NCBI RefSeq assembly: GCF_900094555.1
Contig: NZ_FMAC01000003.1
Span: forward strand, 248,001-312,000
Reading direction: 5' to 3'
DNA from: Martinezella hainanensis
GTDB taxonomy: Bacteria > Pseudomonadota > Alphaproteobacteria > Rhizobiales > Rhizobiaceae
DNA length: 64,000 nt
A program made the translations under genes and the position numbers. A model generated the notes under the pieces. The model saw only the letters and a program-made list of their open reading frames with translations, did not search any database and was not told the origin of the DNA. Shown one piece after another: positions 42,786-51,836 of the stretch; positions within the stretch are counted from its first letter, which is position 1, and every line of letters starts with the position of its first letter.

Positions 42786-44849
42786 ATGACCGTCACCATC
42801 ACGCACGAAGGCGTAATCGCCGTCATCACCATCGACAATCCGCCCGTCAACGCACTGTCGCAGGCGTTGCGCCAGGCGCTGGTCGATGCGGTTTCCACCA
42901 TCGATGCAGATGTGAGCGTGAGTGCTGCCGTCCTTCGCTGTGCCGGCCGGACCTTCATCGCTGGCGCTGACGTCAGTGAGTTCGGCAAGCCGCCGATCCC
43001 GCCGCATCTTCCCGATGTTGTCGCGGCCGTTGAAAGTGCGAGAAAGCCCTGGGTGGCGGCGATCCATGGCAGTGCGCTTGGCGGCGGCCTCGAAGTAGCG
43101 CTCGGCTGCGCCTATCGCGTTGCGGTCGCTTCGGCAAGTCTCGGCCTGCCGGAGGTGAAGCTCGGCATCATCCCGGGTGCCGGCGGCACGGTTCGCCTGC
43201 CAAGGCTGATCGGTGCCGCAGCCGCCGTTGATCTGGTGACAAGCGGCAATCCCCTCGATGCACGAAAGGCGCTGGCATTCGGTCTCGTCGACGCCATCGT
43301 CGAAGGTGAGCTCCTGTCGGCTGCTATCGCGTTTGCGCGGGAGATTGCCGGTAAATCGAGACCGCAGCGGATATCAGAGCGCGCCGTTCCTGCAGTCGAG
43401 GATGGTTTCTGGGAGAATGTGGAAAGGGCCGTTGCGGCCAAGGCGAGGCGGGAGATTGCTCCATGCCGTGCGCTTGCTTGTATCCGCAAGGCGAGCGAGG
43501 TGGATTTTTCGGCTGCAATGGCCTTCGAGCGCGAGACGTTTCTGGAGCTACGCGGCTCCGCGCAAGCGGCGGCCTTGCGTCATGTCTTCTTCGCCGAACG
43601 GGCCGCATCCCGCCCGCCGGGACTTGCTGGTGCGGTGCCGCGTGACATCCGCTCTGCTGCCGTCGTTGGAGGTGGCACCATGGGTGCCGGCATCGCCGCG
43701 GCCCTGAGGGATGCCGGTCTGCCGGTCGTTCTGGTCGAACGCGACCGAGCCACCGTCGAGCGAGGCGTCGCCAATATCAAGCAGATTTTCGAGGCCTCCG
43801 TAAAACGGGGCCGCATTTCGCCTGAGACCTCAGCAGAGCGAATGGCCGGTGTCGTCGGTACGGACGATTATGGCCCGCTCGCCGACACCGATCTTATCAT
43901 CGAGGCGGTTTTCGAGAATCTCGCTGTGAAGCGCGCCGTCTTCACCCGCTTGGCTAAGGTTTGCCGTGCCGATGCCGTGCTGGCAACGAACACGTCCTAT
44001 CTTGATCCGGAGGAGATCAGCGAAGGGCTTGCGCAGCCGGAGCGCTTTCTGGGTCTTCATTTCTTCAGCCCCGCCCATGTCATGAAGCTTCTGGAGATCG
44101 TGCCGACTGATAAGACAGCGCCGGCCACGCTGGCGACAGGTTTTGCGCTCGCCCGCCTGCTCGGGAAAATTCCGGTCCGCGCCGGGATCTGCGACGGCTT
44201 CATCGGCAACCGCATACTGAAGGTGACGCGTGTGCAGGCGGAGCGTCTTCTGCTTTCAGGTGCTACGCCTACCGCCGTCGATGCCGCCATGCGCGCCTTC
44301 GGCCTGCCGATGGGGCCATTCGAAGCGCAGGATCTCGGCGGTCTCGACATTGCAGCTTTCCAGCGCAAGGCCGCGCGCGAACGTGGCGAAACGCCCTTCG
44401 CCCCTGTTGCCGACCGGCTCTGCACCATCGGGCGCTTTGGCCAGAAATCAAGCGGCGGCTGGTACGATTACCCGCCCGGCGAGCGCACACCGCAGCCGTC
44501 GGATGTGGTTGCCGCCGTCATTGAGGAGGAGGCCTCGGGACAGTCGCAGAAGATATGGGACGAGGTGTCGATAGCCGATGCCATCATCCTGCCGATGGTG
44601 AACGAGGCGGCACTGATGCTCGACGAGGGTGTTGCCATGCGTACCGTCGACATCGATCTCGTCAAGATCCATGGTTATGGTTTCCCGCGCTGGCACGGCG
44701 GCCCGATGCATTATGCGCAAACTCGCGGTCTCGCCGAAATCGTTGCCGCGCTGGATCGGCTTTCCATATCCAGTCTTGCCGAACCGCCATGCGAGGCCCT
44801 GCGTCGGGCGGCGGAAGATGGTAGCTTCAGGCCGCTTGAAAGGCCTTAG
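42786..44849 (+). CDS. Bifunctional enoyl-CoA hydratase / 3-hydroxyacyl-CoA dehydrogenase
   Basis: 687 residues. N-terminal crotonase (IHGSALGGGLEVALGCAYRV, LPEVKLGIIPGAGGTVRLPR) to about 280; 3-hydroxyacyl-CoA dehydrogenase from about 295 (VVGGGTMGAGIAAALRDAG, LGLHFFSPAHVMKLLEIV) with the C-terminal helical repeats. It probably covers the PaaF and PaaH steps on 2,3-dehydroadipyl-CoA. A PaaJ thiolase is not in the window. ATG 42786 follows CGGGAGGAAG. Confidence 0.93.
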   Translation: MTVTITHEGVIAVITIDNPPVNALSQALRQALVDAVSTIDADVSVSAAVLRCAGRTFIAGADVSEFGKPPIPPHLPDVVAAVESARKPWVAAIHGSALGGGLEVALGCAYRVAVASASLGLPEVKLGIIPGAGGTVRLPRLIGAAAAVDLVTSGNPLDARKALAFGLVDAIVEGELLSAAIAFAREIAGKSRPQRISERAVPAVEDGFWENVERAVAAKARREIAPCRALACIRKASEVDFSAAMAFERETFLELRGSAQAAALRHVFFAERAASRPPGLAGAVPRDIRSAAVVGGGTMGAGIAAALRDAGLPVVLVERDRATVERGVANIKQIFEASVKRGRISPETSAERMAGVVGTDDYGPLADTDLIIEAVFENLAVKRAVFTRLAKVCRADAVLATNTSYLDPEEISEGLAQPERFLGLHFFSPAHVMKLLEIVPTDKTAPATLATGFALARLLGKIPVRAGICDGFIGNRILKVTRVQAERLLLSGATPTAVDAAMRAFGLPMGPFEAQDLGGLDIAAFQRKAARERGETPFAPVADRLCTIGRFGQKSSGGWYDYPPGERTPQPSDVVAAVIEEEASGQSQKIWDEVSIADAIILPMVNEAALMLDEGVAMRTVDIDLVKIHGYGFPRWHGGPMHYAQTRGLAEIVAALDRLSISSLAEPPCEALRRAAEDGSFRPLERP

Positions 44850-44924
44850 CGCACGGAATTGCCCGCAAGCCCCTGCATGCCGACAAGAGAGGCCGCGGGA
44901 ATGGTTGAATCGTTGCCTTGCTCC

Positions 44925-44948
44925 GTACCCTTCGATTCTAAAGGGTAC
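44925..44948. promoter_or_regulatory. 24-base inverted repeat before the luxI-type gene
   Basis: GTACCCTT-N8-AAGGGTAC, perfect 8-base arms, 82 bases before the synthase start. It could be a LuxR-type operator, though it does not match the common lux-box text, or a weak hairpin ending the upstream gene (no T-run follows). Confidence 0.45.
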
Positions 44949-45030
44949 TCGCGGCCATGCAATCTGGCGGAATCGATATATTGAAGCCTGGCTCCAAGAT
45001 GTTTTGTTAAGGCAAAATTTGGAGACGCTA

Positions 45031-45690
45031 ATGCTACAGATACTGACACGACGAGACCGCAACGCGGCGTCCTCGTATTTCACTCAGATGTTCCGCGCTC
45101 GAGCGCTCGTCTTCCGTGATCGAATGGGGTGGGATGTCAACGTCGAAGGTGGTTTGGAAATCGACCGCTTTGACGACGAACACGATCCCATTTACCTAGC
45201 CGTGAAGGAAGAAGACGATGAGCTCACAGGCTCGCTGCGGCTGTTGCCGACAACGAGCGAGACCATGCTTTCGAGCGAGTTCCAGCATTTTTTCAACGAG
45301 GATCTCGATATCTGCAGCCCGTCTATCTGGGAATGCACGCGATTTTGCGTGCATCCTCCGATCGAGGCCGGGCGCGCATCGTCGCAAACAGCTGCTGTCG
45401 AGCTGCTATCCGGTCTTTGCCGTCTGAGCTTGAAGTCGGGTATCGAGCACATCATGGGCGTCTATGATGCGTCTATGATCGGGGTTTATCGGAAGATCGG
45501 CTGGTCGCCGACGCCGCTTGCCCGCTCGCGGCCGGAGATCGGCAACCTTTATGTTGGTCTTTGGGAGGTAAACGAGGAGTCCGATCAGCGGCTTGAGCAG
45601 CGGCTGAAGGCGATGCGAGGCAAGGATGACAGGACCCCCACTTTGCAATTTGCATCTTCTTTGCCTGGCAATATTCAGTTCAGCTTTTAA
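45031..45690 (+). CDS. Acyl-homoserine-lactone synthase (LuxI family)
   Basis: 219 residues from ATG 45031 with GGAG six bases before it. Conserved LuxI residues are visible: the Arg/Phe/Trp of FRARALVFRDRMGWDV, the Glu/Asp cluster in LEIDRFDDEHDPIYL, the Arg in TGSLRLLPT, and ECTRFCVHP. Makes an N-acyl-homoserine lactone from SAM and an acyl carrier; acyl length cannot be read from the sequence. Its 3' end overlaps the convergent luxR gene by 11 bases. Confidence 0.93.
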   Translation: MLQILTRRDRNAASSYFTQMFRARALVFRDRMGWDVNVEGGLEIDRFDDEHDPIYLAVKEEDDELTGSLRLLPTTSETMLSSEFQHFFNEDLDICSPSIWECTRFCVHPPIEAGRASSQTAAVELLSGLCRLSLKSGIEHIMGVYDASMIGVYRKIGWSPTPLARSRPEIGNLYVGLWEVNEESDQRLEQRLKAMRGKDDRTPTLQFASSLPGNIQFSF

Positions 45691-46411
45691 TGAGCTCGAG
45701 CGAGATCGCTTTCGCAATGGCCTGATTTGTGGTGCTGACATGAAGTTTGCGGCGGCCGGAGCTGAGATACAGGCGCACGGCGCTCTCGGAAATTCCAAGA
45801 ATAGATGTGATCTGCTTCGGAAGCAGGCCGTGCGCCAGCAGTTCGAGGCACTCGGTCTCCCGCTTCGAAAGTTTGCGTCCGATGCTTTGCTCCCGCAGGC
45901 CGGACACGATCAATGACTGCTCATGCAGATAATAGGCGATCACTTGCAGATCGCCTATTATGCTGTTTCGCAATTGCTCCCAGTCGCCGCTCTTCTGATT
46001 TGAGGTAACCGTAAAAAGCGATCGCTCGCCGTGAGGTCCTCGAACGACCAGCGTCAAGCCGTAGCGTCCGACATCAAAGGCTTCAGCTTCGCGAAAAAAG
46101 GAGATGCTTTTCGGCGACTTCAGATCGAGGGTCGACCAGTCGAAGGGCAGAAATCCGTTGCGTCCAGCTTGAACCACGGGGTCGATCGCAAAGTAATCGT
46201 GAGCGATATATGTCTCCACCCATTCCGGCGGGTAGGTCAGCAGGAGAAGTGGGTTCTGCTGCGACAGGGCAGCGATTTGCGTCACGTGAAAGACTGCGTT
46301 TGCCAGACCGTATAGGGAGCAGAACTTGAATAAGAACTGGCGCAATTCATCGATATCATTTGCCTGAGCTATCTCAGACAAGCAATGAGATTGGCGTGAT
46401 CCTGTCAACAT
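45680..46411 (-). CDS. LuxR-family quorum-sensing regulator
   Basis: 243 residues. Autoinducer domain with the invariant residues: Trp and Tyr in PPEWVETYIAHDYF, Asp-Pro in AIDPVV, the Trp in PFDWSTL, Gly in VGRYGLTLVV. C-terminal helix-turn-helix (LSKRETECLELLAHGLLPKQ, ISESAVRLYLSSGRRKL). The cognate receptor of the neighbouring synthase. Convergent orientation with overlapping 3' ends is less usual than the tandem or divergent layout. Confidence 0.94.
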   Translation of the reverse strand: MLTGSRQSHCLSEIAQANDIDELRQFLFKFCSLYGLANAVFHVTQIAALSQQNPLLLLTYPPEWVETYIAHDYFAIDPVVQAGRNGFLPFDWSTLDLKSPKSISFFREAEAFDVGRYGLTLVVRGPHGERSLFTVTSNQKSGDWEQLRNSIIGDLQVIAYYLHEQSLIVSGLREQSIGRKLSKRETECLELLAHGLLPKQITSILGISESAVRLYLSSGRRKLHVSTTNQAIAKAISLELIKS

Positions 46412-47035
46412 AGTCTCACCATAGAATCCGAAGTGAAAGTGGTGCCTGAGCCATGAGCAGCGCGTCTGGGATGTCTTTCAAGGTTTGAAGACCGTCTTGG
46501 CGCTCCGGCCGCACTCACAACTATTCAAAAGCCAACTTTTCAAGGGCATGATCGGACTCTTAAAATTGTCGAAAACATAGTCACTGCCAATCATATGAGG
46601 GTTGTGTTGACGCGTCTTGGGATACACGCGGAGGATATGGGCCGCCGACCCTTTGCTGTGTGTCTATATGCGCCATATAGCATTCCGCCATGCCCTGCTG
46701 CTCCTTTCGAGGACACGCCGACGCCGGGATGCCGTATGCGAAATCCGCATTCAAATAGATGGTTGATCCGGCCAGGCAACCGAAACCTCCACCGCGTCAG
46801 ACAAATCCACATGGGGTGCGATCAAACAGGCCTTAAGGCCAAGCGAAGTGCAGGCCCCATAATGCCGGCTTCAAAAAGCCTACTCCCCTTTACAAATGAC
46901 CGACGGTCAGTCATATATGTGACTGTCATTGTCAGGTTTTGGGGGCATCCGAATGGTCGTCCGTATTGAGAGGTTGAGAGCTTCACCACAGAGCGACGCC
47001 TGCTTCCGACTTGTCGCATCGGGGGATATCCAGTC
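46412..47035. other. Gene-free stretch upstream of luxR and of the small-protein/TetR unit
   Basis: About 620 bases. Short frames exist (for example 46595-46969 plus and 46591-46812 minus) but have no ribosome site or recognisable product. I see the TetR-type palindrome at 46897-46914 near the right end and nothing else clear. The middle part (46600-46860) has coding-like composition but only broken frames, so it may be a decayed gene. Confidence 0.45.
46897..46914. promoter_or_regulatory. TetR-type operator upstream of the small-protein/TetR unit
   Basis: TGACCG-A-CGGTCA is a perfect 13-base palindrome (46897-46909), followed by GTCAT. Compared with the two paa sites it has one base fewer in the centre. 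It precedes the 47036-48520 unit, so autoregulation by its own TetR protein or control by PaaR are both possible. Confidence 0.6.
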
Positions 47036-47479
47036 ATGATCCGTCACGATCTCAGCCATTGGCCACTCGTGCTTTCCGCCGCTCACGGCGCGATCTCGCT
47101 CGATGAGCAGCTCGCCTTCTTCTCGGACTGGAACGCCTGGCTCGATCGCGGCGAATCCTTTTCGACATTGCGTGTCTTCACGGATGCCGAGGCGCTCACG
47201 CGGCCGGAGGGTGGCGCGAAAGATGCAAAGATCTGGTTTCAGGCCAATGGCGAGCGCATCAGGCAGTTCGTCATCGGCATGGCGACCGTTGTGCCTTCGG
47301 ATGCTCTCGAGGAGATGAGCCGCATGAATGCCGAAAAGCTGTTCGGAATTCCTGCGCAGATGTTCGATGATGTCAATGAAGCCGCGATGTGGCTTGCTTC
47401 CCTTTCGGCAATGCAAGGAAGACCTCTGGACGTCGGAAGGGCGTTGCGAGGCCTGGCAGCTTTGCGCGGGCTGTCATGA
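47036..47479 (+). CDS. Small protein of unknown function (paralogue A)
   Basis: 147 residues, cytoplasmic, no signal or membrane segment. Resembles the next gene product: HWPL near the N-terminus, AWLDRGESFSTL against AWLRREQSFALL, and VIGMATVVPSDALEEMSR against GVAVVAPASTVDGVRR. The size and alternating strand/helix pattern are suggestive of a SpoIIAA/STAS-like fold, which I cannot confirm. First of three genes in a row ending with a TetR regulator. Confidence 0.8.
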   Translation: MIRHDLSHWPLVLSAAHGAISLDEQLAFFSDWNAWLDRGESFSTLRVFTDAEALTRPEGGAKDAKIWFQANGERIRQFVIGMATVVPSDALEEMSRMNAEKLFGIPAQMFDDVNEAAMWLASLSAMQGRPLDVGRALRGLAALRGLS

Positions 47480-47904
47480 GCGGGCATATGTCGATGGTGC
47501 CTGAGGGTGATGAGACGCATTGGCCGCTCGCGATACTGGTCGCGGAAACGCCACTTGATGCGGACGGTGTGCATGCGGGCCTCGATATGGTCGAGGCCTG
47601 GCTAAGACGCGAACAATCTTTTGCTCTCCTCCTGGTCGCGGCTTGCGGATTCGCGTTTCAAAGCGATGTAGCTGTGCTGCCCATGCTGGCGCAGCGGCTG
47701 GATCTTGTTCGCGAGACGCTTTGCCGATCCCTTCTCGGGGTCGCAGTCGTTGCTCCGGCGTCGACGGTCGATGGCGTTCGGCGAAGTCTTGCTCGTCTTC
47801 CGCTCGATATGCCGTTAGAAGTCTTTGAAAAGGGCTCGCTTGCGGTGCGGTGGTTGTGCGCATCCGCTCTCTCTCCGGCGGGTATCGTCATCGACAGCCT
47901 ATGA
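47476..47904 (+). CDS. Small protein of unknown function (paralogue B)
   Basis: 142 residues from ATG 47476, overlapping the previous stop (ATGA). Diverged duplicate of the preceding protein. The frame is open back to 47389 but overlaps paralogue A. Coupled translation suggests the two paralogues form a heteromer. Confidence 0.75.
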   Translation: MSGHMSMVPEGDETHWPLAILVAETPLDADGVHAGLDMVEAWLRREQSFALLLVAACGFAFQSDVAVLPMLAQRLDLVRETLCRSLLGVAVVAPASTVDGVRRSLARLPLDMPLEVFEKGSLAVRWLCASALSPAGIVIDSL

Positions 47905-47920
47905 ACAGCGAGGAGACCCC

Positions 47921-48520
47921 GTGACCGTTACAGATCGTCCGCGTCCGCGCACCAAGCCCCCGGAAATTCGCCGTGAGGAATTGATGGATGCCGCGCAGCG
48001 CCTGTTTCTGGAGAAGGGGTTTGCCGCGACCAGTGTTGCGGAGATCGTTGATGCCGCAGATGTCGCCAAGGGTACTTTCTATCTTTATTTTCAGACCAAG
48101 GACGATGTCCTTAAAGCCCTGCAAGCGCGTTTCATCGAGCTCTTTTGCGAAAGGGTCGATGCCGTCGCCAGAGCGTCTGCCTCTGACAGTTGGGTGCGGC
48201 GACTCGACGTTTTGATGGAGGCCTGCGTGCTTGGCTATCTAGACGAGGTTGCGCTTCACGATCTGGTATTTCACGAGTTTCAGCCGACGAAGCGGGACAT
48301 GAAGCGTGCCAATCCCCTTGTCAGCCGCCTGACGTCCTTCCTCATCGAAGGTCATGCCGCCGGCGCGTTCGCCTTTGTCGATGCCCGGCTGACGGCCGTC
48401 ATGCTGTTCAATTCGATGCACAGCGCGGTGGATGACTGTCTGGCCGATGGGCCTGATGTCGATCGGCGCAAACTCGTTGCTGCTGTGACCGATTTCTGTC
48501 GAAGATCCATAGGCGGCTAG
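47921..48520 (+). CDS. TetR-family regulator
   Basis: 199 residues from GTG 47921, preceded by GAGGAGA. Helix-turn-helix ELMDAAQRLFLEKGFAATSV and ADVAKGTFYLYFQTKDDVLK; the recognition helix differs from that of the PaaR-like protein. The C-terminal domain is unassigned. Likely controls its own three-gene unit through the palindrome at 46897. Confidence 0.9.
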   Translation: MTVTDRPRPRTKPPEIRREELMDAAQRLFLEKGFAATSVAEIVDAADVAKGTFYLYFQTKDDVLKALQARFIELFCERVDAVARASASDSWVRRLDVLMEACVLGYLDEVALHDLVFHEFQPTKRDMKRANPLVSRLTSFLIEGHAAGAFAFVDARLTAVMLFNSMHSAVDDCLADGPDVDRRKLVAAVTDFCRRSIGG

Positions 48521-48678
48521 GCCGCCGTCGTCCGTACTACTGGCCTTTACGTTCCCGTGAGCTCCCGCATTTTCTCGGAGCCGGGGTGCCGTGATCATTG
48601 GCCGGTTCACATCAATAAATCATCCAAAGCCGGTCTTGATTGCATTGATCAAGAAAGTTCTGTTCCCTTATCAAAATT

Positions 48679-48723
48679 ATAGTCAAAAACTATTGTCATA
48701 TAAATGAAATAGTTTTTGACTAT
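48679..48723. promoter_or_regulatory. Double LysR-type operator upstream of the phosphonate transport genes
   Basis: A perfect 16-base inverted repeat: arms at 48679-48694 and 48708-48723, 13-base spacer. Each arm is itself a dyad, ATAGT-N5-ACTAT, of the T-N11-A type bound by LysR proteins. It lies 78 bases before the binding-protein gene, and a LysR gene closes this transport unit. Confidence 0.65.
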
Positions 48724-48800
48724 GAATTTGCTCGCGCCGTCTAACGTTAGCCCATCTCCGAATGCTGGCTGGGGTCAAGTCATTGAGCAAAGGAAAGATC

Positions 48801-49832
48801 ATGAAAACGAAATCCATTTTTGCGCTTGCGGGCCTGCTGGCCGCCGTCGCCCTGCCGGCCATGGCCGCCGACAATGTCGTCACCATCTACAGCGCCGACG
48901 GCCTGCATGACGGCACGCCGAGCTGGTATGGAAACGAATTCGACGCCTTCACCAAGGCGACCGGTATCAAGGTTCAGTATGTCGAGGCGGGTTCGAGCGG
49001 CGTCGTTGACCGACTGTCGAAGGAAAAGTCCAACACGCAGGCCGACGTTCTCGTCACCCTGCCGCCCTTCGTGCAGAAGGCTGCAAGCGAAGGCCTGCTG
49101 GAAGCCTACGCCCCCAAAGCCGCCGACAAGATCGAAGTGCGCGACAAGGACCCGAAGGGCTTCTACGTCGCCATGATCAACAACTATCCGAACTTCATCT
49201 ACAACAGTTCGGTTCTGAAGACGGCGCCGTCGACCTACCAGGACCTGCTCGACGCCAAGTTCAAGCAGAAGATCCAGTATTCCACGCCCGGCCAGGCTGG
49301 TGACGGAACCGCCCTGATGCTGCAGGCATTCCATGCCTTCGGCGGCAAGGATGCCGGCCTCGATTACCTGAAGAAGCTGCAGGTCAACAATCTCGGCCCG
49401 TCCGCTTCCACCGGCAAGCTCACCGCGCTCGTCAACAAGGGCGAACTCTATGTCGCCAATGGCGACCTGCAGATGAACCTCGCGCAGCAGGCCGACAATC
49501 CGAACATCAAGATCTTCTTCCCCGCCGGCCCGGATGGCAAGAAGACCGCCTTCTCGCTGCCCTACTACATCGGCCTCGTTTCCAGCGCGCCGCATTCGGA
49601 AAACGGCAAGAAGCTCATAGACTTCCTGCTGAGCGAGGAGGCCCAGAAGGATGTCAGCGCTGTCGCGCAGGGTCTGCCTGTCCGCACCGACATCCATCCG
49701 ACGGATGAAAACTTCAAGAAGCTGCATGCCATCATGGAAGGCATCGAAATCTGGACGCCGGACTGGAACAAGGTGCTCGCCGACCTCAAGCAGGACGTCG
49801 ACGCCTACGGCAAGGCGATCGCGAGCAACTGA
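48801..49832 (+). CDS. phnS: Phosphonate (2-aminoethylphosphonate) ABC binding protein, PhnS-like
   Basis: 343 residues. Sec signal peptide [20 protein letters not shown] with cleavage after AMA. Iron/putrescine-type solute-binding fold ([57 protein letters not shown]). ATG 48801 follows AGGAAAGATC. Assigned to 2-aminoethylphosphonate because the operon leads to phosphonatase. Confidence 0.88.
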   Translation: MKTKSIFALAGLLAAVALPAMAADNVVTIYSADGLHDGTPSWYGNEFDAFTKATGIKVQYVEAGSSGVVDRLSKEKSNTQADVLVTLPPFVQKAASEGLLEAYAPKAADKIEVRDKDPKGFYVAMINNYPNFIYNSSVLKTAPSTYQDLLDAKFKQKIQYSTPGQAGDGTALMLQAFHAFGGKDAGLDYLKKLQVNNLGPSASTGKLTALVNKGELYVANGDLQMNLAQQADNPNIKIFFPAGPDGKKTAFSLPYYIGLVSSAPHSENGKKLIDFLLSEEAQKDVSAVAQGLPVRTDIHPTDENFKKLHAIMEGIEIWTPDWNKVLADLKQDVDAYGKAIASN

Positions 49833-50974
49833 TGGCGATGGCGAACACCAAGCCATCCGAGAGCGGGCGGCCGACGGAAACGTCGGCCGCATCAGCCAAA
49901 CGGATCGCCTTCGAGAATGTCTCCGTTGCCTATAACGGCCTCACCGTTCTCGACTCGCTGAACCTGACCGTCAATCCGGGCGAGATCGTCGCCCTGATCG
50001 GCCCGTCCGGATCGGGCAAGACGACGGCGCTGCGTGCCGTGGCCGGCTTCGTTCGCCCGTCGAAAGGTCGCATCATGATCGGCGACCGCGATGTTACCAA
50101 TCTCGCACCCTATGACCGCGATATCGGCATGGTGGTGCAGAATTATGCCCTCTTTCCACACATGCGCGTTGAGGAAAACGTCGCCTTCGGGCTGCGGGCG
50201 CGCCACACGCCGGAAGAGGTCATCCGCACTCGCGTCCCGGAAGCGCTCGCCATGGTCGGCATGGCGGCCTATGCGAAGCGTTATCCGCGCGAGCTTTCCG
50301 GCGGCCAGCAGCAGCGTGTCGCGATTGCCCGCGCCATCGCCATCCGCCCGCAGGTGCTTTTGCTTGACGAGCCGCTGTCGGCGCTCGACGCACAGATCCG
50401 CCGTTCGATGGTCGATGAGCTCGCAAGGCTGCACCGCGAGCTGCCGTCGCTGACCGTGCTCTATGTCACGCACGACCAGTCGGAAGCGCTGACGCTTGCC
50501 AACCATATCGGTATCATGCGCGATGGAAAGCTCCGTGCCTTCGGCGATGCCCAGTCGCTGTTTCGTTATCCGCCGAACCGCTTCTCCGCGGAATTTCTCG
50601 GCCGCGCCAACCTTCTCGAGGTCAAGGGCGTACAGCCGCTCGACGACCAGCGGGCGCAGGTCACCTTCGGAGATCAGGTGCTTATCGCGCGCAACCATCA
50701 TCAGCTGACGGCGGGAAGCGATTGCCTGCTTTGCGCCCGGCCGCATGATTTTCGCCTCGATGCACCACAGGGCGATAGCAATCGTCTGACTGGCGTCGTG
50801 CGCAGCGTGCAATGGCAGGGCGATACCCACAATGTCACCCTCGATATTGCCGGGCAGGAAATCCGCATGTCCTCGGCGCCGATGAGCACGCCGCCCGTTC
50901 CCGGCGCGATGCTGACGGTTCATTTCAATCCCACCGACGTCACCCTCGTACCGGAGGATGGCCGTCATGGCTGA
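49832..50974 (+). CDS. phnT: Phosphonate ABC transporter ATPase, PhnT-like
   Basis: 380 residues. A 25-residue Ser/Ala-rich N-terminal extension precedes Walker A GPSGSGKTTALR; signature LSGGQQQRVAIAR, Walker B LLLDEPLSALD, intact H-loop YVTHDQSEALTLAN, and a C-terminal TOBE domain. One-base overlap with phnS. Class-typical, substrate by context. Confidence 0.9.
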   Translation: MAMANTKPSESGRPTETSAASAKRIAFENVSVAYNGLTVLDSLNLTVNPGEIVALIGPSGSGKTTALRAVAGFVRPSKGRIMIGDRDVTNLAPYDRDIGMVVQNYALFPHMRVEENVAFGLRARHTPEEVIRTRVPEALAMVGMAAYAKRYPRELSGGQQQRVAIARAIAIRPQVLLLDEPLSALDAQIRRSMVDELARLHRELPSLTVLYVTHDQSEALTLANHIGIMRDGKLRAFGDAQSLFRYPPNRFSAEFLGRANLLEVKGVQPLDDQRAQVTFGDQVLIARNHHQLTAGSDCLLCARPHDFRLDAPQGDSNRLTGVVRSVQWQGDTHNVTLDIAGQEIRMSSAPMSTPPVPGAMLTVHFNPTDVTLVPEDGRHG

Positions 50975-51836
50975 TGTTGCCGTTGGGATGATCGAACGGA
51001 AACCGCGGTGGGATCGCCTCTGGAGCGTGCCGCCGCTGCTTGTTCTGGCGATCCTGTTCTTCTATCCGCTGGGCCTGATTATCAGGCAGTCGCTCGGCGA
51101 TCCCGGCACGCTCTCGTTTTCCGCATTTGCCGAAGTGCTGTCGTCTCGCGAATTCCATGACGGGCTTCTGCACACCATCGTCATCGCGCTGGGAGCGACA
51201 GCAGGGTGCCTCGTGCTTGGCTTCATCTTTTCGGTCGTCATCGCCTTCGTGCCTTTTCCCGGCGCAAAATTCTGCGGGCGATTGATCGACACTTTTATCG
51301 CGCTGCCGACCTTTCTGGTGACGCTCGCCTTTACCTTCATTTACGGCTCGGCCGGCCTTCTCAATGAGGGCCTGATGCGGCTGATGCAAGTGGACCTCCC
51401 GCCGGTCGACTTTCTCTATTCGCAGTGGGGCGTCATCCTGGCAGAAACGACCGTCTATACGCCCTTCGTCATGCGGCCGCTGCTCGCCACCTTCTCACAG
51501 ATCGACCAGGCGCAGATCGAGGTTGCCAGCAGCCTTGGCGCCAAACCCTGGCGCATCATCCGGCAGGTCATCCTTCCGGCGGCCATGCCGGCCCTGATCG
51601 CCGGCGGCAGCCTGTGTCTGCTGCTGACCGTCAACGAGTTCGGCATCGTTCTCTTCATCGGCGCCAAGGGCGTCATCACGCTGCCCGTGCTCATCTATGC
51701 CAAGGCGATCCAGGAATTCGACTATACGACCGCCTGTGTCATCGCTGTCGTCAATGTCGTCCTGTCGCTCGGTCTCTACAGTATCTACCGGGCTGTCATC
51801 GCTCATTTCGGAGGCAATCGTGCTGATATGGTCTAA
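50967..51836 (+). CDS. phnU: Phosphonate ABC transporter permease, PhnU-like
   Basis: 289 residues, six membrane helices, EAA loop IEVASSLGAKPWRIIRQVIL near 185-205. GGAGG at 50953-50957 points to ATG 50967, not the ATG at 50958 that touches it. Overlaps phnT and phnV. Confidence 0.9.
   Translation: MADVAVGMIERKPRWDRLWSVPPLLVLAILFFYPLGLIIRQSLGDPGTLSFSAFAEVLSSREFHDGLLHTIVIALGATAGCLVLGFIFSVVIAFVPFPGAKFCGRLIDTFIALPTFLVTLAFTFIYGSAGLLNEGLMRLMQVDLPPVDFLYSQWGVILAETTVYTPFVMRPLLATFSQIDQAQIEVASSLGAKPWRIIRQVILPAAMPALIAGGSLCLLLTVNEFGIVLFIGAKGVITLPVLIYAKAIQEFDYTTACVIAVVNVVLSLGLYSIYRAVIAHFGGNRADMV

Noticed and set aside
44925..44948. Rho-independent terminator after the bifunctional beta-oxidation gene
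   Set aside because: The 8-base stem is followed by TCGCGG without a T-run; kept instead as a regulatory inverted repeat.
46595..46969. 124-codon frame in the luxR upstream gap
   Set aside because: No ribosome site or recognisable domain, and it runs through the TetR-type operator; left as gene-free, possibly decayed sequence.
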